A stretch of 64,000 nt of DNA from Pseudomonas nitroreducens TX1 (GCF_000313755.1 NZ_AMZB01000123.1:1-64000); one strand, 5' to 3'. Positions 15,939 through 25,472 are shown, numbered from the stretch's first letter. Notes: generated by a model from the letters alone, not told the origin. Made by a program: numbers and translations.

Positions 15939-18218
15939 ATGAGCAAGACCTTCCGACTGGCCGCTGTGGCCGGTAGCCTGCTGGCCACCGGATTGCCCGC
16001 GCTGGCCTATGGCGCAGCACTCGAGGCGCAGATCCGCTGGACCCGCTACGGCATTCCGCACATCCAGGCCAAGGACGAACTGGGCCTGGGCTATGGCATC
16101 GGCTACGCCTATGCGCGCGACAACGCCTGCCTGCTGGCCGAGGAAGTCCTCACTGCGCGGGGTGAGCGCTCGCGCTACTTCGGCGTAGACGGCAAATCCT
16201 CCGCCGGCATCGGCAACCTGCCTTCGGACTTCTTCTACACCTGGCTCAACGACAACGAATCCCTGCGCCGCATGCGCAGCGCCCAGCCGCAACCGATCCG
16301 CGACCTGCTCGATGGCTACGCCGCCGGCTACAACCGCTGGCTGTGGGACACCCAGGCCGCCGGCACGCAGTGCGCCGGCAAGGCCTGGCTGCGCCCGCTG
16401 GAGGCAGACGACCTGCTGCGTCTGACCCGTCGTCTGCTGGTGCAGGCCGGTGCCGGGCAGTTCGCCGAAGCCATGATTGCGGCCACGCCGCCGGGACAGG
16501 CGAGCACCTCGGTGGTCAGCGACGCTGAGGTCGTGGCATCAATGGAGCGGCGCGAAAACTTCCACCGCGATCACGGCAGCAACGCCGTCGCCGTGGGCGG
16601 CGAGCGCTCGGCGGACGGCAACGGCCTGCTGCTGGCCAACCCGCATTTTCCCTGGTTCGGCGCGCTGCGCTTCTACCAGATGCACCTGACCATTCCCGGC
16701 CAGCTCGACGTGATGGGCGCCTCGCTGCCGGGTATGCCGCTGGTGAACATCGGATTCAGCAAGGACGTGGCCTGGAGCCACACGGTGGACACCTCCAGTC
16801 ACTTCACCCTGTACCGCCTCGACCTCGATCCACAGAACCCGCACAGCTACCGCGTCGATGGCCTGTCGCGGCCACTGAAGGAAGTCACCCTGCGCGTTCG
16901 CGTGCTGGAGCCCAATGGCCGAGTGGGCACGCGCAGCCATACGCTGTACGAGTCCGAGTATGGCCCGTTGCTCAGCGTGCCCGGCAAATTCCCCTGGAAT
17001 GGCAACGAAGCTTTCGCGGTACGCGACGCCAACCTGGGCAACGACCGCGTACTGCAGCAGTGGTACGCCATCGATCACGCACGCAGCCTGGACGAATTGC
17101 GGGACAGCGTGGAGCGCCTACAGGGCATTCCGTGGGTCAATACACTGGCGGCCGATGCGGCAGGCAAGGTGCTCTACCTCAACCAGTCGGTGGTGCCGTA
17201 CCTGAGCCAGCAGCAACTGGCCGACTGTGCGATCCCCGAGTACCAGAAACAAGGCCTGCCGGTACTGCAGGGCGGACGCCGCGCCTGCAACTGGTCGAGC
17301 GCGCCGGGCACTCGCCATGCAGGGCTGACGCCGCCGGAGCAGATGCCTTCGCTTGTGCGCGAGGACTTCGTGCAGAACTCCAACGACAGCGCCTGGCTGA
17401 GCAACCCGGCGCAGCCGCTGACCGGTTTCTCGCCTCTGGTGAGCCGCGATTCGGTGCCGATCAGCGCCCGCGCGCGCTTCGCCCTGGAGCGCCTGGAGGG
17501 CGACGACAAGATCGGCCCGGACGACCTGCAGAAGATGGTCACCGACAACCGCGTCTACCTGGCCGACATGCTGCTCGACGACCTGCTGCAACTGTGCAAG
17601 CCGGCCCCGGCGGGCACCGAAGCGGCCTGCGCCGCGCTGGGTTCGTGGGACCGCCACGTCAACCTCGACAGTAATCCGGGCTTTGCCTACTTCCAGGCCT
17701 TCGTCGCGCGCTTCATGAAGATCCACGGCGGCTGGCGTCTGCCCTTCGATCCCAAGCTGCCGCTGGCCACGCCCTCGGGCATCGCCCTGGACAAGCCGGA
17801 GGTTCGCCAGCAGGCGCAGCAGGCGCTGGCCGCCGCCGCACAGGAGATCGACGGGCGCAGCATCCGTGCGGACGAGAAGTGGGGCGAGCTGCAACTGACC
17901 GGGGATGTCGCCAACCCGCTGGGTATCCCAGGCGGCAGCGGCAACGAGGGCGTGTACAACGCCATCACCTCGGAGTGGCAGGGCGACCATTACCGCGTGC
18001 TCAGCGGCAGCAGCTACATCCAGCTGGTGGACTTCACCGCCGACGGGCCGAAGGCGCGCGGGCTGCTGGCGTTCTCGCAATCCAGCGAACCCGGCTCGCC
18101 GCATCATCGTGACCAGACCGAGTTGTTCGCCCGGCAGCAATGGCCGGAGCTGCCGTTCACCGACGAGCAGATCAAGGCCGATCCGGAGCTGAAGGTGATG
18201 GAGTTGCGCGAGCAGTAA
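15939..18218 (+). CDS. Periplasmic penicillin-acylase-family amidohydrolase (acyl-homoserine-lactone acylase type)
   Basis: A 759-residue Ntn-hydrolase precursor. Residues 1-25 form a signal peptide (LPALAYGA). The alpha chain begins with IRWTRYGIPHIQAKDELGLG. The autocatalytic cleavage site is at HG|SNAVAVGG, placing the nucleophile at S214, close to its position in PvdQ. The beta chain continues with NPHFPWFGALRFYQMHLTIPG, and the conserved QNSNDSAWL asparagine is present. Length and layout match the PvdQ/HacB acylases that cleave long-chain acyl-homoserine lactones or siderophore acyl chains. HacB-like is my best guess, since no pyoverdine genes are nearby. Start ATG at 15939 follows TGAGGG. 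Confidence 0.85.
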   Translation: MSKTFRLAAVAGSLLATGLPALAYGAALEAQIRWTRYGIPHIQAKDELGLGYGIGYAYARDNACLLAEEVLTARGERSRYFGVDGKSSAGIGNLPSDFFYTWLNDNESLRRMRSAQPQPIRDLLDGYAAGYNRWLWDTQAAGTQCAGKAWLRPLEADDLLRLTRRLLVQAGAGQFAEAMIAATPPGQASTSVVSDAEVVASMERRENFHRDHGSNAVAVGGERSADGNGLLLANPHFPWFGALRFYQMHLTIPGQLDVMGASLPGMPLVNIGFSKDVAWSHTVDTSSHFTLYRLDLDPQNPHSYRVDGLSRPLKEVTLRVRVLEPNGRVGTRSHTLYESEYGPLLSVPGKFPWNGNEAFAVRDANLGNDRVLQQWYAIDHARSLDELRDSVERLQGIPWVNTLAADAAGKVLYLNQSVVPYLSQQQLADCAIPEYQKQGLPVLQGGRRACNWSSAPGTRHAGLTPPEQMPSLVREDFVQNSNDSAWLSNPAQPLTGFSPLVSRDSVPISARARFALERLEGDDKIGPDDLQKMVTDNRVYLADMLLDDLLQLCKPAPAGTEAACAALGSWDRHVNLDSNPGFAYFQAFVARFMKIHGGWRLPFDPKLPLATPSGIALDKPEVRQQAQQALAAAAQEIDGRSIRADEKWGELQLTGDVANPLGIPGGSGNEGVYNAITSEWQGDHYRVLSGSSYIQLVDFTADGPKARGLLAFSQSSEPGSPHHRDQTELFARQQWPELPFTDEQIKADPELKVMELREQ

Positions 18219-18283
18219 CGGAGGGGGGGCGCTCTTGCGGGCGCTGGTCGCGGGCATGCGCCGCTCCCGCAGGTTGGGCGCTT

Positions 18284-18503
18284 TGTAGGAGCAACTGCCT
18301 TCTTCCGATAGATCGTGCCTTGGATTTTCCCTCTCCCTAACCCTGGCTGCGCGCCCCGCTCCGAAGGGAGAGGGGACCGTTCGGAGTAGGATGAAACCGT
18401 GGCATCAGCCAGCACGGACAGCTCCCTCTCCCTTCAGGGAGAGGGCTGGGGAGAGGGAAGGACCCCGAGCACGGACTCGCAGAAGAAGACAGTTGCTCCT
18501 ACA
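18284..18503. repeat. Composite REP-like repeat, copy 1 (left of pit gene)
   Basis: Outer perfect 14-bp inverted arms (TGTAGGAGCAACTG at 18284, complement ending 18503) enclose two hairpins built from CCCTCTCCCT/AGGGAGAGGG (18329-18374 with a long loop; 18424-18445 tight) joined by a spacer containing GAAACCGTGGC. This fills the 390-base gap before the phosphate transporter; no gene is seen in it. Related copies lie at 20337-20465 and, inverted, at 28386-28475. Confidence 0.8.
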
Positions 18504-18608
18504 GGTAAGCACCGGTTTTCCGTGGTGCTCCGGTCAATTGCGCAGAGACACAACCTGTAACATTCCCCGCCGATCATGACCGGGACATCCACTCAGCGGA
18601 CTCCCAGC

Positions 18609-20213
18609 ATGACCACCGATACCCTGGCCGTTCCTGTCGTCGAAGACCGGCCCCATCTGGAACACAAGCCCGGCCGGATCACCGCCTTCCTCTTCTTCGC
18701 CGTGCTCGCAATCGGCCTGCTGTTCTCGGCCTGGAGCCTGGTGCGCGACGTCGACGACGTCACCACCGCGGTCACCACCTGGACGCCGTTCCTGCTGCTC
18801 GGGGTCGCCCTGTTCATCGCCCTGGGCTTCGAGTTCGTCAACGGCTTCCACGACACCGCCAACGCGGTAGCCACTGTCATCTATACCCACTCGCTGCCGC
18901 CGCATTTCGCGGTGGTCTGGTCGGGCTGCTTCAACTTCCTTGGCGTGCTGCTCTCCAGCGGCGCGGTGGCTTTCGGCATCATCGCTCTGCTGCCGGTAGA
19001 GCTGATCCTGCAGGTCGGCTCCTCGGCCGGCTTCGCCATGGTCTTCGCCCTGCTGATCGCCGCCATACTGTGGAATCTCGGCACCTGGTGGCTGGGCCTG
19101 CCGGCGTCGTCCTCGCACACCCTGATCGGCTCGATCATCGGCGTCGGCGTGGCCAATGCGCTGATGCACGGCCGCGACGGCACCAGCGGCGTGGACTGGG
19201 CGCAGGCGACCAAGGTCGGCTACTCGCTGCTGCTCTCGCCGCTGATCGGCTTCGTCTGCGCCGCGCTCCTGCTGCTGTCGCTGCGCCTGCTGGTGAAGAA
19301 CCGCGCGCTGTACAAGGCGCCCAAGGGCAAGACGCCGCCGCCGTGGTGGATTCGCGGCCTGCTGATCCTCACCTGCACCGGTGTGTCGTTCGCCCACGGC
19401 TCCAACGACGGGCAGAAGGGCATGGGCCTGATCATGCTGATCCTGGTCGGCACCCTGCCGATGGCCTATGCGCTGAACCGCACCATGCCGGCGGACCAGA
19501 CCGTGCAGTTCGTCGCCGTCGCCGAAGTCACCCAGCAGGCGCTGGTCCGTGCTGCGCCGCAGCCGGCCCCGGCCGACCCGCGCGCGGTGCTGTCGGAGTA
19601 CGTGCGCACCAAGGAAGCCAAGCCTGAGCTGATCCCTTCCCTGGCGGCGCTGACCGGCGCCATCGGCGCGGAAGTGAAGGGTTATGGCAGCCTGGCGCGC
19701 GTGCCGGCCGAAGCCATGGGCAACGTGCGTAACGACATGTACCTGACCAGCGAGGCGATCCGCCTGATGGACAAGGACAAGGTCGGCAACTTCGACGCGG
19801 ACACCACCGGTAAATTGGCCGCGTTCAAGGGCAAGATCGACGAGTCGACCCGCTTCATCCCGCTGTGGGTCAAGGTCGCCGTGGCCATCGCCCTCGGCCT
19901 GGGCACCATGGTCGGCTGGAAGCGCATCGTGGTCACCGTCGGCGAGAAGATCGGCAAGACCCACCTGACCTATGCCCAGGGCGCCTCGGCGGAACTGGTG
20001 GCGATGATGACCATCGGCGCGGCGGACATGTATGGGTTGCCGGTGTCGACGACCCACGTGCTGTCCTCCGGCGTGGCCGGCACCATGGCGGCCAATGGCT
20101 CTGGCCTGCAGATGCGCACCATCCGCAACCTGCTGATGGCCTGGGTGCTGACCCTGCCGGCGGCCATCGTGCTCTCCGCGTCGTTGTACTGGCTGTTCAC
20201 CCACCTGTTCTGA
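18609..20213 (+). CDS. pit: PiT-family inorganic phosphate transporter
   Basis: A 534-residue inner-membrane phosphate:cation symporter of the PHO4 family. Both halves carry the signature: FVNGFHDTANAVATV in the first and SFAHGSNDGQKGMG in the second, with GLPASSSHTLIGSIIG and GLPVSTTHVLSSGVAG repeats. A cytoplasmic loop of about 130 residues separates the halves (roughly residues 305-430). The start at 18609 (MTTDT) is preferred, but an in-frame ATG at 18576 cannot be excluded. The gene stands alone between two composite repeats. Confidence 0.9.
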   Translation: MTTDTLAVPVVEDRPHLEHKPGRITAFLFFAVLAIGLLFSAWSLVRDVDDVTTAVTTWTPFLLLGVALFIALGFEFVNGFHDTANAVATVIYTHSLPPHFAVVWSGCFNFLGVLLSSGAVAFGIIALLPVELILQVGSSAGFAMVFALLIAAILWNLGTWWLGLPASSSHTLIGSIIGVGVANALMHGRDGTSGVDWAQATKVGYSLLLSPLIGFVCAALLLLSLRLLVKNRALYKAPKGKTPPPWWIRGLLILTCTGVSFAHGSNDGQKGMGLIMLILVGTLPMAYALNRTMPADQTVQFVAVAEVTQQALVRAAPQPAPADPRAVLSEYVRTKEAKPELIPSLAALTGAIGAEVKGYGSLARVPAEAMGNVRNDMYLTSEAIRLMDKDKVGNFDADTTGKLAAFKGKIDESTRFIPLWVKVAVAIALGLGTMVGWKRIVVTVGEKIGKTHLTYAQGASAELVAMMTIGAADMYGLPVSTTHVLSSGVAGTMAANGSGLQMRTIRNLLMAWVLTLPAAIVLSASLYWLFTHLF

Positions 20214-20260
20214 ACGCGGTGATCTACTGAAAGCGCCGCTCCTCTTGGCGCCAGTTCCCT

Positions 20261-20306
20261 GTAGGAGCGGGCCATGCCCGCGATCGCGCGCATGGCGCGC
20301 TCCTAC
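20261..20306. repeat. REP element
   Basis: GTAGGAGCG arms at 20261 and 20298 (complementary) enclose two smaller GC palindromes (GGGC-ATG-CCC type and GCGATCGC). This is the classical Pseudomonas REP architecture and lies just downstream of the phosphate transporter gene, where it may act as a terminator. Confidence 0.8.
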
Positions 20307-20336
20307 GATGTGACGACGATATTTATCGGGCGTAGG

Positions 20337-20508
20337 GCAACTGTTTTCTTTTGGGTCCGTGCCTGTGTTTCCCTCTCCCTGAAGGGAGAGGGGACTGAGT
20401 CGGTGCCGGCTGAAACCGTGGCGGTCAGCCGGCTCGGATGGCTCCCTCTCCCTTCAGGGAGAGGGAGCCCCAGCGCAGTAGTTTCCAAAGGAGCGGACCT
20501 TGTCCGCG
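20337..20508. repeat. Composite REP-like repeat, copy 2 (right of pit gene)
   Basis: GGCAACTG and two perfect hairpins (CCCTCTCCCT-GA-AGGGAGAGGG at 20371-20392; CCCTCTCCCT-TC-AGGGAGAGGG at 20444-20465) are joined by a spacer that shares GAAACCGTGGC, TCAGCC and GCTCCCTCTC with copy 1, in the same orientation. A REP half (AGGAGCGGACCTTGTCCGCG) follows at 20489-20508. With the REP at 20261 it occupies most of the 513-base gap before the synthetase gene; no gene seen. Confidence 0.75.
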
Positions 20509-20726
20509 AAATCCCTCCGGCGGAATACACGCTGGCCGGAACCCCCGATGCACGACGCCATCGGCGGGAGCCCGTGATTCCCGCACGTCGCGCGTTCCTA
20601 TCGGCAGGCTCCTCGTTTCCTACCACCCCGCTTGAAATATCGAACGCGTGATGCGTATTTTGTACGGGCTCGCGCACCTCGCGCGGCGTCCTGTGACAAG
20701 GACAAGAAGAACAAGGATAAGAAGTC

Positions 20727-22067
20727 ATGAGTAGCGATCTACGCAGCCCACTCGCCGAACGCCTGGCTGGAGTGGAAGAGATCGAGTGCGTCACCCCCGA
20801 CCTCAACGGGGTGCCGCGTGGCAAGGTAATGACCGGCGAGGGCTTCCTCACCGGGCGCCGGCTGCAACTGGCGCGCGGCGTGCTGCTGCAATGCATCATG
20901 GGCGGCTATCCGCCGGCCAGGTATTACGGCAGCGACGACGGCGACCTCGCCCTGGTCGCCGAGCCAACGCAGATCCACCGCCTGCCCTGGAGCGACGAAC
21001 CCCGCGCCTTCGCCATCTGCGATGCGCTGGAGCTCGACGGCAAGCCCTCCGGCCTGTCCACCCGCGGCCTGCTCAAGCAGGTGGTCGCGCGCTATGCCGA
21101 GCGGGGCTGGAGCCCGGTGGTGGCAACCGAACTGGAGTTCTTCGTGTTCGCCCCCAACCCCGACCCGCTGGAAGCCTTCCAGGCGCCGGTCGGCCTCGAT
21201 GGTCGCCGCGAGATCGGTCACTCGGCCTTCAGCGTGTCGTCCAACAACGGCCTGCGCCCGTTCTTCCAGGATGTCTATCGCTGCATGGCGGCGGTAGGGC
21301 TGGAGCGCGACACCTTCATGCACGAGATGGGCACCACGCAGTTCGAGATCAACTTCCTGCACGGCGATCCGGTACTGCTGGCCGACCAGACCTTCCTGTT
21401 CAAGCACCTGCTCAAGGAAGTGGCGCTCAAGCACGGGCTTATCGTGGTGTGCATGGCCAAGCCGCTGGCGCACACGCCGGGCAGTTCGATGCACATCCAC
21501 CAGAGCATCGTCGATGGCGAGGGCCGCAACATCTTCACCGACGCCCAGGGCGAGGCCACGCCGGCGTTCCGCCATTTCATCGGCGGTCTGCAGGCGTGCC
21601 TGGCGGACTTCACCCTGCTGTTCGCGCCGAACGTGAATTCCTTCCAGCGCCTGTGCCATCCCTACGCTTCGCCGAACAACGCCTGCTGGTCCCACGACAA
21701 CCGCGCCGCCGGCCTGCGCATTCCGGCCAGCGCGCCGGTGGCCCGTCGCGTGGAGAACCGCCTGCCGGGCGCCGACGCCAACCCCTACCTGGCCATCGCC
21801 GCGAGCCTGGCGGCCGGCCTGCATGGCATCGAGCGAGCGCTGGAACCCACTGCGCCGATCCAGGGTGAGTTCGAAGTGCCCCCTGAGCTGCTGCTGCCCT
21901 GCACGATGTACGACGCGTTGCAGCGCCTGCAGCGCAGCGAACTGGCCCGCGAGGCGTTCGGCAACGAGTTCATCGACGGCTACAGCGCAACCAAATCCAT
22001 GGAGCTGACCAGCTTCTTCGACGAGATCACTCCCTGGGAGCGCCGCGTTCTCGCCGCACAGGCCTGA
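20727..22067 (+). CDS. Gamma-glutamylpolyamine synthetase-like glutamine synthetase
   Basis: A 446-residue glutamine-synthetase-fold ligase of the PuuA/PauA type. Visible are the first metal-binding glutamates in VVATELEFFVF, the HEMGTTQFEINF segment, HTPGSSMHIHQS (ATP/metal site) and the C-terminal ENRLPGADANPYLAIAASLA. The N-terminal domain (FLTGRRLQLARGVLLQCIMG) is of the polyamine subfamily, not GlnA. In Pseudomonas several paralogues (PauA1-7) glutamylate putrescine, cadaverine or other amines; which one this is cannot be told. No other polyamine gene is adjacent, apart from a downstream MFS transporter 256 bases away. Confidence 0.85.
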   Translation: MSSDLRSPLAERLAGVEEIECVTPDLNGVPRGKVMTGEGFLTGRRLQLARGVLLQCIMGGYPPARYYGSDDGDLALVAEPTQIHRLPWSDEPRAFAICDALELDGKPSGLSTRGLLKQVVARYAERGWSPVVATELEFFVFAPNPDPLEAFQAPVGLDGRREIGHSAFSVSSNNGLRPFFQDVYRCMAAVGLERDTFMHEMGTTQFEINFLHGDPVLLADQTFLFKHLLKEVALKHGLIVVCMAKPLAHTPGSSMHIHQSIVDGEGRNIFTDAQGEATPAFRHFIGGLQACLADFTLLFAPNVNSFQRLCHPYASPNNACWSHDNRAAGLRIPASAPVARRVENRLPGADANPYLAIAASLAAGLHGIERALEPTAPIQGEFEVPPELLLPCTMYDALQRLQRSELAREAFGNEFIDGYSATKSMELTSFFDEITPWERRVLAAQA

Positions 22068-22323
22068 GTGCGGGAGCGCTGACACAGCTGCGTCGAAACC
22101 GGCGCGGCTGTGATCGGCAGCCATCTCCAGGCGATCTTCAGGCCATCCTCGTTCATCCCGCCGACATCCTTCGATATGCCCCACATGACCGCGCGCGACA
22201 CGCGCCATTCCAGGCCCGGCAGGCCTCTCGACGCGCCGATTGGCAGCCTCTAAGGTGTGAGCGCAAGTCCCGCTTTCCGTTACCCGACCGTCGTGCCGGG
22301 GTTGTCCTGGACCAGGAGGTCCA

Positions 22324-23670
22324 ATGCTTCGGATCGTCACTGCCTTCCGCGCTCTGTACTTCGCCGCCGTCATGCTCCTGACCGGTTCCGGTCTGCTCAG
22401 TACCTACCTCGCGCTGCGCCTGGGCGCGGAGAAGGTCGACGGGCTGTGGATCGGCGCCATGATGGCTGCCTATTACCTCGGCCTGGTGCTGGGCGGCAAG
22501 ATCGGCCACCGGCTGATCGCCCGCGTCGGCCACATCCGTGCCTACGTCGCTTGTGGCGGGTTGGTGACCGCTGCGGTGCTTGGCATCGGCCTGTTGCCCT
22601 GGCTGGGCTTCTGGCTGGTGCTGCGGGTCGCCATCGGCCTGGGGATGATGTGCCAGTACATGGTCATCGAGAGCTGGCTCAACGAGCAGGCCGAGGCGCG
22701 CCAGCGCGGCGTCGTGTTCGCCGGCTACATGGTCGCTTCGTACCTGGGGCTGGTGCTTGGCCAACTGGTGCTGGTGGTGCATCCGGGGCTCGGTCCTGAG
22801 CTGCCGATGCTGATCGCACTGTGCTTTGCGCTGTCGCTGATCCCGGTGGCTATCACCCACAAGGTCCATCCCGCGCCGCTGCGTCCGGCTCCGCTTGAGC
22901 CGCGTTTCTTCATCCAGCGGGTGCCGCAATCGCTGACCACGGTGCTGGTGTCGGGGTTGGTGGTGGGCTCGTTCTACGGCCTGGCGCCGCTCTATGCGGT
23001 GGACCAGGGCCTGGGCACCGAGGAGATCGGCCTGTTCATGGGTGGCTGCATCTTTGCAGGCCTGCTGGTGCAGTGGCCGTTGGGCTGGCTGTCGGACCGC
23101 ATCGACCGCGCCGTGCTGATCCGCAACGCCGCTATCCTGCTGCTGGTGGTGGCCCTGCCGCTGGCGGCGCTGCCGTTGCTGCCGGTGCCGCCGATTTCAT
23201 TGGCGTGGCTGTTGCCGATGGGCTTCGTCGTCTGCCTGGTGCAGTTCACCCTGTATCCGTTGGCGGTGGCCTTCTCCAACGACCACGTCGAGGGTGAGCG
23301 CCGCGTTTCCCTGACGGCGATGCTGCTGGTGACCTTCGGCGTCGGCGCCTGCATCGGCCCGCTGGCGGCCGGCGCGCTGATGAAACTGTTTGGCAGCAAC
23401 ATGCTCTACGCCTTCGTCTGCGTCTGCTCGCTGATCCTCATCTGGCGCGTGCAGCCGGAGAAGGTCAGCGGCGTGCACCGGGTCGACGAGGCGCCGGTCA
23501 AGCATGTCGCCACGCCGGACAGCCTGGCGTCCTCGCCGCTGTCCGCCGCCCTCGACCCGCGGGTCGATGAAGCGGCCGTGAAGGAACAGATGACAGGCAA
23601 CGACAACAGCGCCCCGGCAGCCGAGCCGGAAGTGGAAGCAGAAGCCGAGGAAGAAAGCCGGCCCGCATGA
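22324..23670 (+). CDS. MFS transporter (YcaD-like) with acidic tail
   Basis: A 448-residue major facilitator protein with 12 predicted membrane segments, of the YcaD-like class (LRLGAEKVDGLWIGAMMAAYY near the N-terminus, WPLGWLSDRIDRAVL in the middle loop). About 70 residues after the last membrane segment form a hydrophilic tail ending in a glutamate-rich stretch (EVEAEAEEES). The start ATG at 22324 follows AGGAGGT. It is convergent with flgZ. Substrate unknown. Confidence 0.83.
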   Translation: MLRIVTAFRALYFAAVMLLTGSGLLSTYLALRLGAEKVDGLWIGAMMAAYYLGLVLGGKIGHRLIARVGHIRAYVACGGLVTAAVLGIGLLPWLGFWLVLRVAIGLGMMCQYMVIESWLNEQAEARQRGVVFAGYMVASYLGLVLGQLVLVVHPGLGPELPMLIALCFALSLIPVAITHKVHPAPLRPAPLEPRFFIQRVPQSLTTVLVSGLVVGSFYGLAPLYAVDQGLGTEEIGLFMGGCIFAGLLVQWPLGWLSDRIDRAVLIRNAAILLLVVALPLAALPLLPVPPISLAWLLPMGFVVCLVQFTLYPLAVAFSNDHVEGERRVSLTAMLLVTFGVGACIGPLAAGALMKLFGSNMLYAFVCVCSLILIWRVQPEKVSGVHRVDEAPVKHVATPDSLASSPLSAALDPRVDEAAVKEQMTGNDNSAPAAEPEVEAEAEEESRPA

Positions 23671-23712
23671 GGCGGCTGGGGAGGGCGGCAAATGCTTGCC
23701 GCCCCGGGCGAA

Positions 23713-24462
23713 CTAGAACAGCTCGTCCTTCTCGAAGCGCCGGGCTTCGCGTTGCAGCTGGTAGACAAAGCGCTCGATGTTGCGCTGCGCCAGCCCGCTC
23801 ATCTGGTGGAAGCGCATGCCGGCGAAGCTGTAGCCGACCTTGTCCTCGAAGTGTACGTGGCGCAGTTCGACTTCCATGGTCAGCGCGCCGAAGGGCAGTC
23901 GCGCGGTGAATTCCTCGTAGACCTGGCCGGGCTGCAGGCGCTCGGCGGCATTGCCTTCGATGCGGATCTTGCAGCCGGTGGCGGAAATGTCGATGAGGGT
24001 GCCCTTGAGCGGCGCCTTCAGCTTGCTGCCGCCAATCTCCACCGGCACGGGCTGGCCTTGGCCAACCGGGGCGCGGAAGGCGTTGCGGCGCTGGTGATAG
24101 AGCATCTCGGCCGGTACCGGCAGCCAGTAGCAGCGAGCGCCGTCGATCTCGGCGAAGAAGGCGTTCTGGGTGTTTTCCCAGGCGATGCGCACGCCTTCAT
24201 GGAAGGCCTCGATACGGAACTGCTCGCCGTTCTGCAGGAAGCGTTCGCCGTCGTTGGGGATCAGCTCGTCCAGGGCGACGATGTTGCGCTCGCGGTTGAT
24301 CTCGACGACAAAACTCTGGAAGCGCTGGCTGCGCCCTTCGAAGGTGACGACCAGAGGATCGTGACTGTCCATCAGCGTTTTCAGGCTGGCATGGATCTCC
24401 ACCGGAGCTTTCAGCACTTTCGGCGGTTGGGGGCCATTTTCCTCGGCGAACAGATTGGACAC
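23713..24462 (-). CDS. flgZ: c-di-GMP-binding flagellar brake protein (YcgR/FlgZ)
   Basis: A 249-residue PilZ-domain protein. The N-terminal YcgR domain (about 1-120) is followed by a PilZ domain whose c-di-GMP motif is intact: QRRNAFR (RxxxR) and DISATG (DxSxxG). In Pseudomonas FlgZ binds c-di-GMP and acts on the MotCD stator to reduce swarming. The start is GTG at 24462; the nearby ATG is out of frame. It follows flgN in the same direction with a 129-bp gap. Confidence 0.9.
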   Translation of the reverse strand: MSNLFAEENGPQPPKVLKAPVEIHASLKTLMDSHDPLVVTFEGRSQRFQSFVVEINRERNIVALDELIPNDGERFLQNGEQFRIEAFHEGVRIAWENTQNAFFAEIDGARCYWLPVPAEMLYHQRRNAFRAPVGQGQPVPVEIGGSKLKAPLKGTLIDISATGCKIRIEGNAAERLQPGQVYEEFTARLPFGALTMEVELRHVHFEDKVGYSFAGMRFHQMSGLAQRNIERFVYQLQREARRFEKDELF

Positions 24463-24591
24463 GGTCCGCGGGTCTCCATTGTGTTTGTTATGAGTGTTGC
24501 ACAGGGCAGGGCGAGTAATGGCATTTTGCCCTAGGGCGGGCGGGCAGACCAGCGCCGTCTCTCTACAATCGGAGTGGCGTCGCAGCGGCGA

Positions 24592-25053
24592 TCAGGCCTG
24601 GCTGAGCGGGCGCTGGCGGCTGCTCTGGGTAGCGCCGCCACGGCGGTCGTAGAGATTGGGCGTGTCCTGGCCCCGCAGGATGTCGAGCAGGCGGCCCGTG
24701 CTAGCCTGGCCGGCGCGGATGATCTTGCCGTTGCGCTGGTTGGCTTCCTGGCATTGATCGAGGAGGGCGGCGAGTTCATCGCCGCGCGCCAGCAGTTCGC
24801 CGTTGCCACTGGCCTGGGCGAGCTGGGCGAGACCCTCGCGGTCGACACTCACGCCGGCCTGCTGGAGCGCCAGGCTGCGTTCGCGACCATTGCGCTCGAG
24901 CTGCTGGAGCAGCGGCAGCTTGCGATCGAGCAGCTTCTGCAGCTGGCCCAGGTCGCGCACCTGCAGCGCCTGGAACTCGTCGTCGATCAGCTGCAGCAGC
25001 GCGGTGGCTGCTTCGATGTCGCCATTGATCAGGGAAAGCAGGGCGTCAGACAT
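24592..25053 (-). CDS. flgN: Flagellar chaperone FlgN
   Basis: A 153-residue, mostly helical chaperone for the hook-junction proteins FlgK and FlgL. The N-terminal helix pattern (LINGDIEAATALLQLIDDEFQAL) and position directly after flgM identify it. Both of its clients are encoded further on in this window (flgK, flgL). Length is normal for the family. Confidence 0.88.
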   Translation of the reverse strand: MSDALLSLINGDIEAATALLQLIDDEFQALQVRDLGQLQKLLDRKLPLLQQLERNGRERSLALQQAGVSVDREGLAQLAQASGNGELLARGDELAALLDQCQEANQRNGKIIRAGQASTGRLLDILRGQDTPNLYDRRGGATQSSRQRPLSQA

Positions 25054-25096
25054 CTTGGGCTCGGCAGTCTACGAGGGTGGTCCAGCGCGAGCGGGC

Positions 25097-25408
25097 TCAG
25101 CGCTGGGATTCGAAGTCGAGCAGCTTGCCGGCTACCCGCTGGCTGTCGACCTGATAGCTGCCGTCAGCGATGGCCGCCTTGATGCGAGCCACTTTCTCAT
25201 TGTCGACCACGGGCTGGTCCTTCAGTTGATCGCTCACTTTCTGCAGCTGTTGCGCGGTGTCGCTGAGCTGTACAGGTTCGCCGCTCTTGGCCGGGGCGTT
25301 GATGGTGGGCTCGGCGGCGGCTTCGCTGCGACCGCTCTGGGCGGCACCGCTACGACCAGCGGTGGCTGGCGTAGTGGCCGGGTTCAGCCGGTTGAAGTCG
25401 ATAACCAT
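25097..25408 (-). CDS. flgM: Anti-sigma-28 factor FlgM
   Basis: A 103-residue protein with the FlgM C-terminal region ([14 protein letters not shown], then [29 protein letters not shown]) that holds FliA. The N-terminal half is low-complexity Ala/Ser, consistent with the disordered, exportable part. It precedes flgN and has its own sigma-28 promoter, which gives the usual feedback on FliA. Confidence 0.93.
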   Translation of the reverse strand: MVIDFNRLNPATTPATAGRSGAAQSGRSEAAAEPTINAPAKSGEPVQLSDTAQQLQKVSDQLKDQPVVDNEKVARIKAAIADGSYQVDSQRVAGKLLDFESQR

Positions 25409-25445
25409 GGTGGAAACCTCTGGAGGTATTGGACGCTTGCCAAGC

Positions 25446-25472
25446 TTTTCGGCCGTCTGCAGAAAAACTTTA
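25446..25472 (-). promoter_or_regulatory. Sigma-28 (FliA) promoter of flgM
   Basis: Minus strand: TAAAGTTT (25465-25472), 11-bp spacer, GCCGAAAA (25446-25453). The consensus is TCAAGTTT/TAAAG-N11-GCCGATAA; one mismatch in the -10. The -10 is 37 bp from the flgM start. Confidence 0.8.

Noticed and set aside
18284-20508. Composite transposon carrying the phosphate transporter
   Set aside because: The flanking repeats are REP/BIME-like, no transposase or target duplication is seen.
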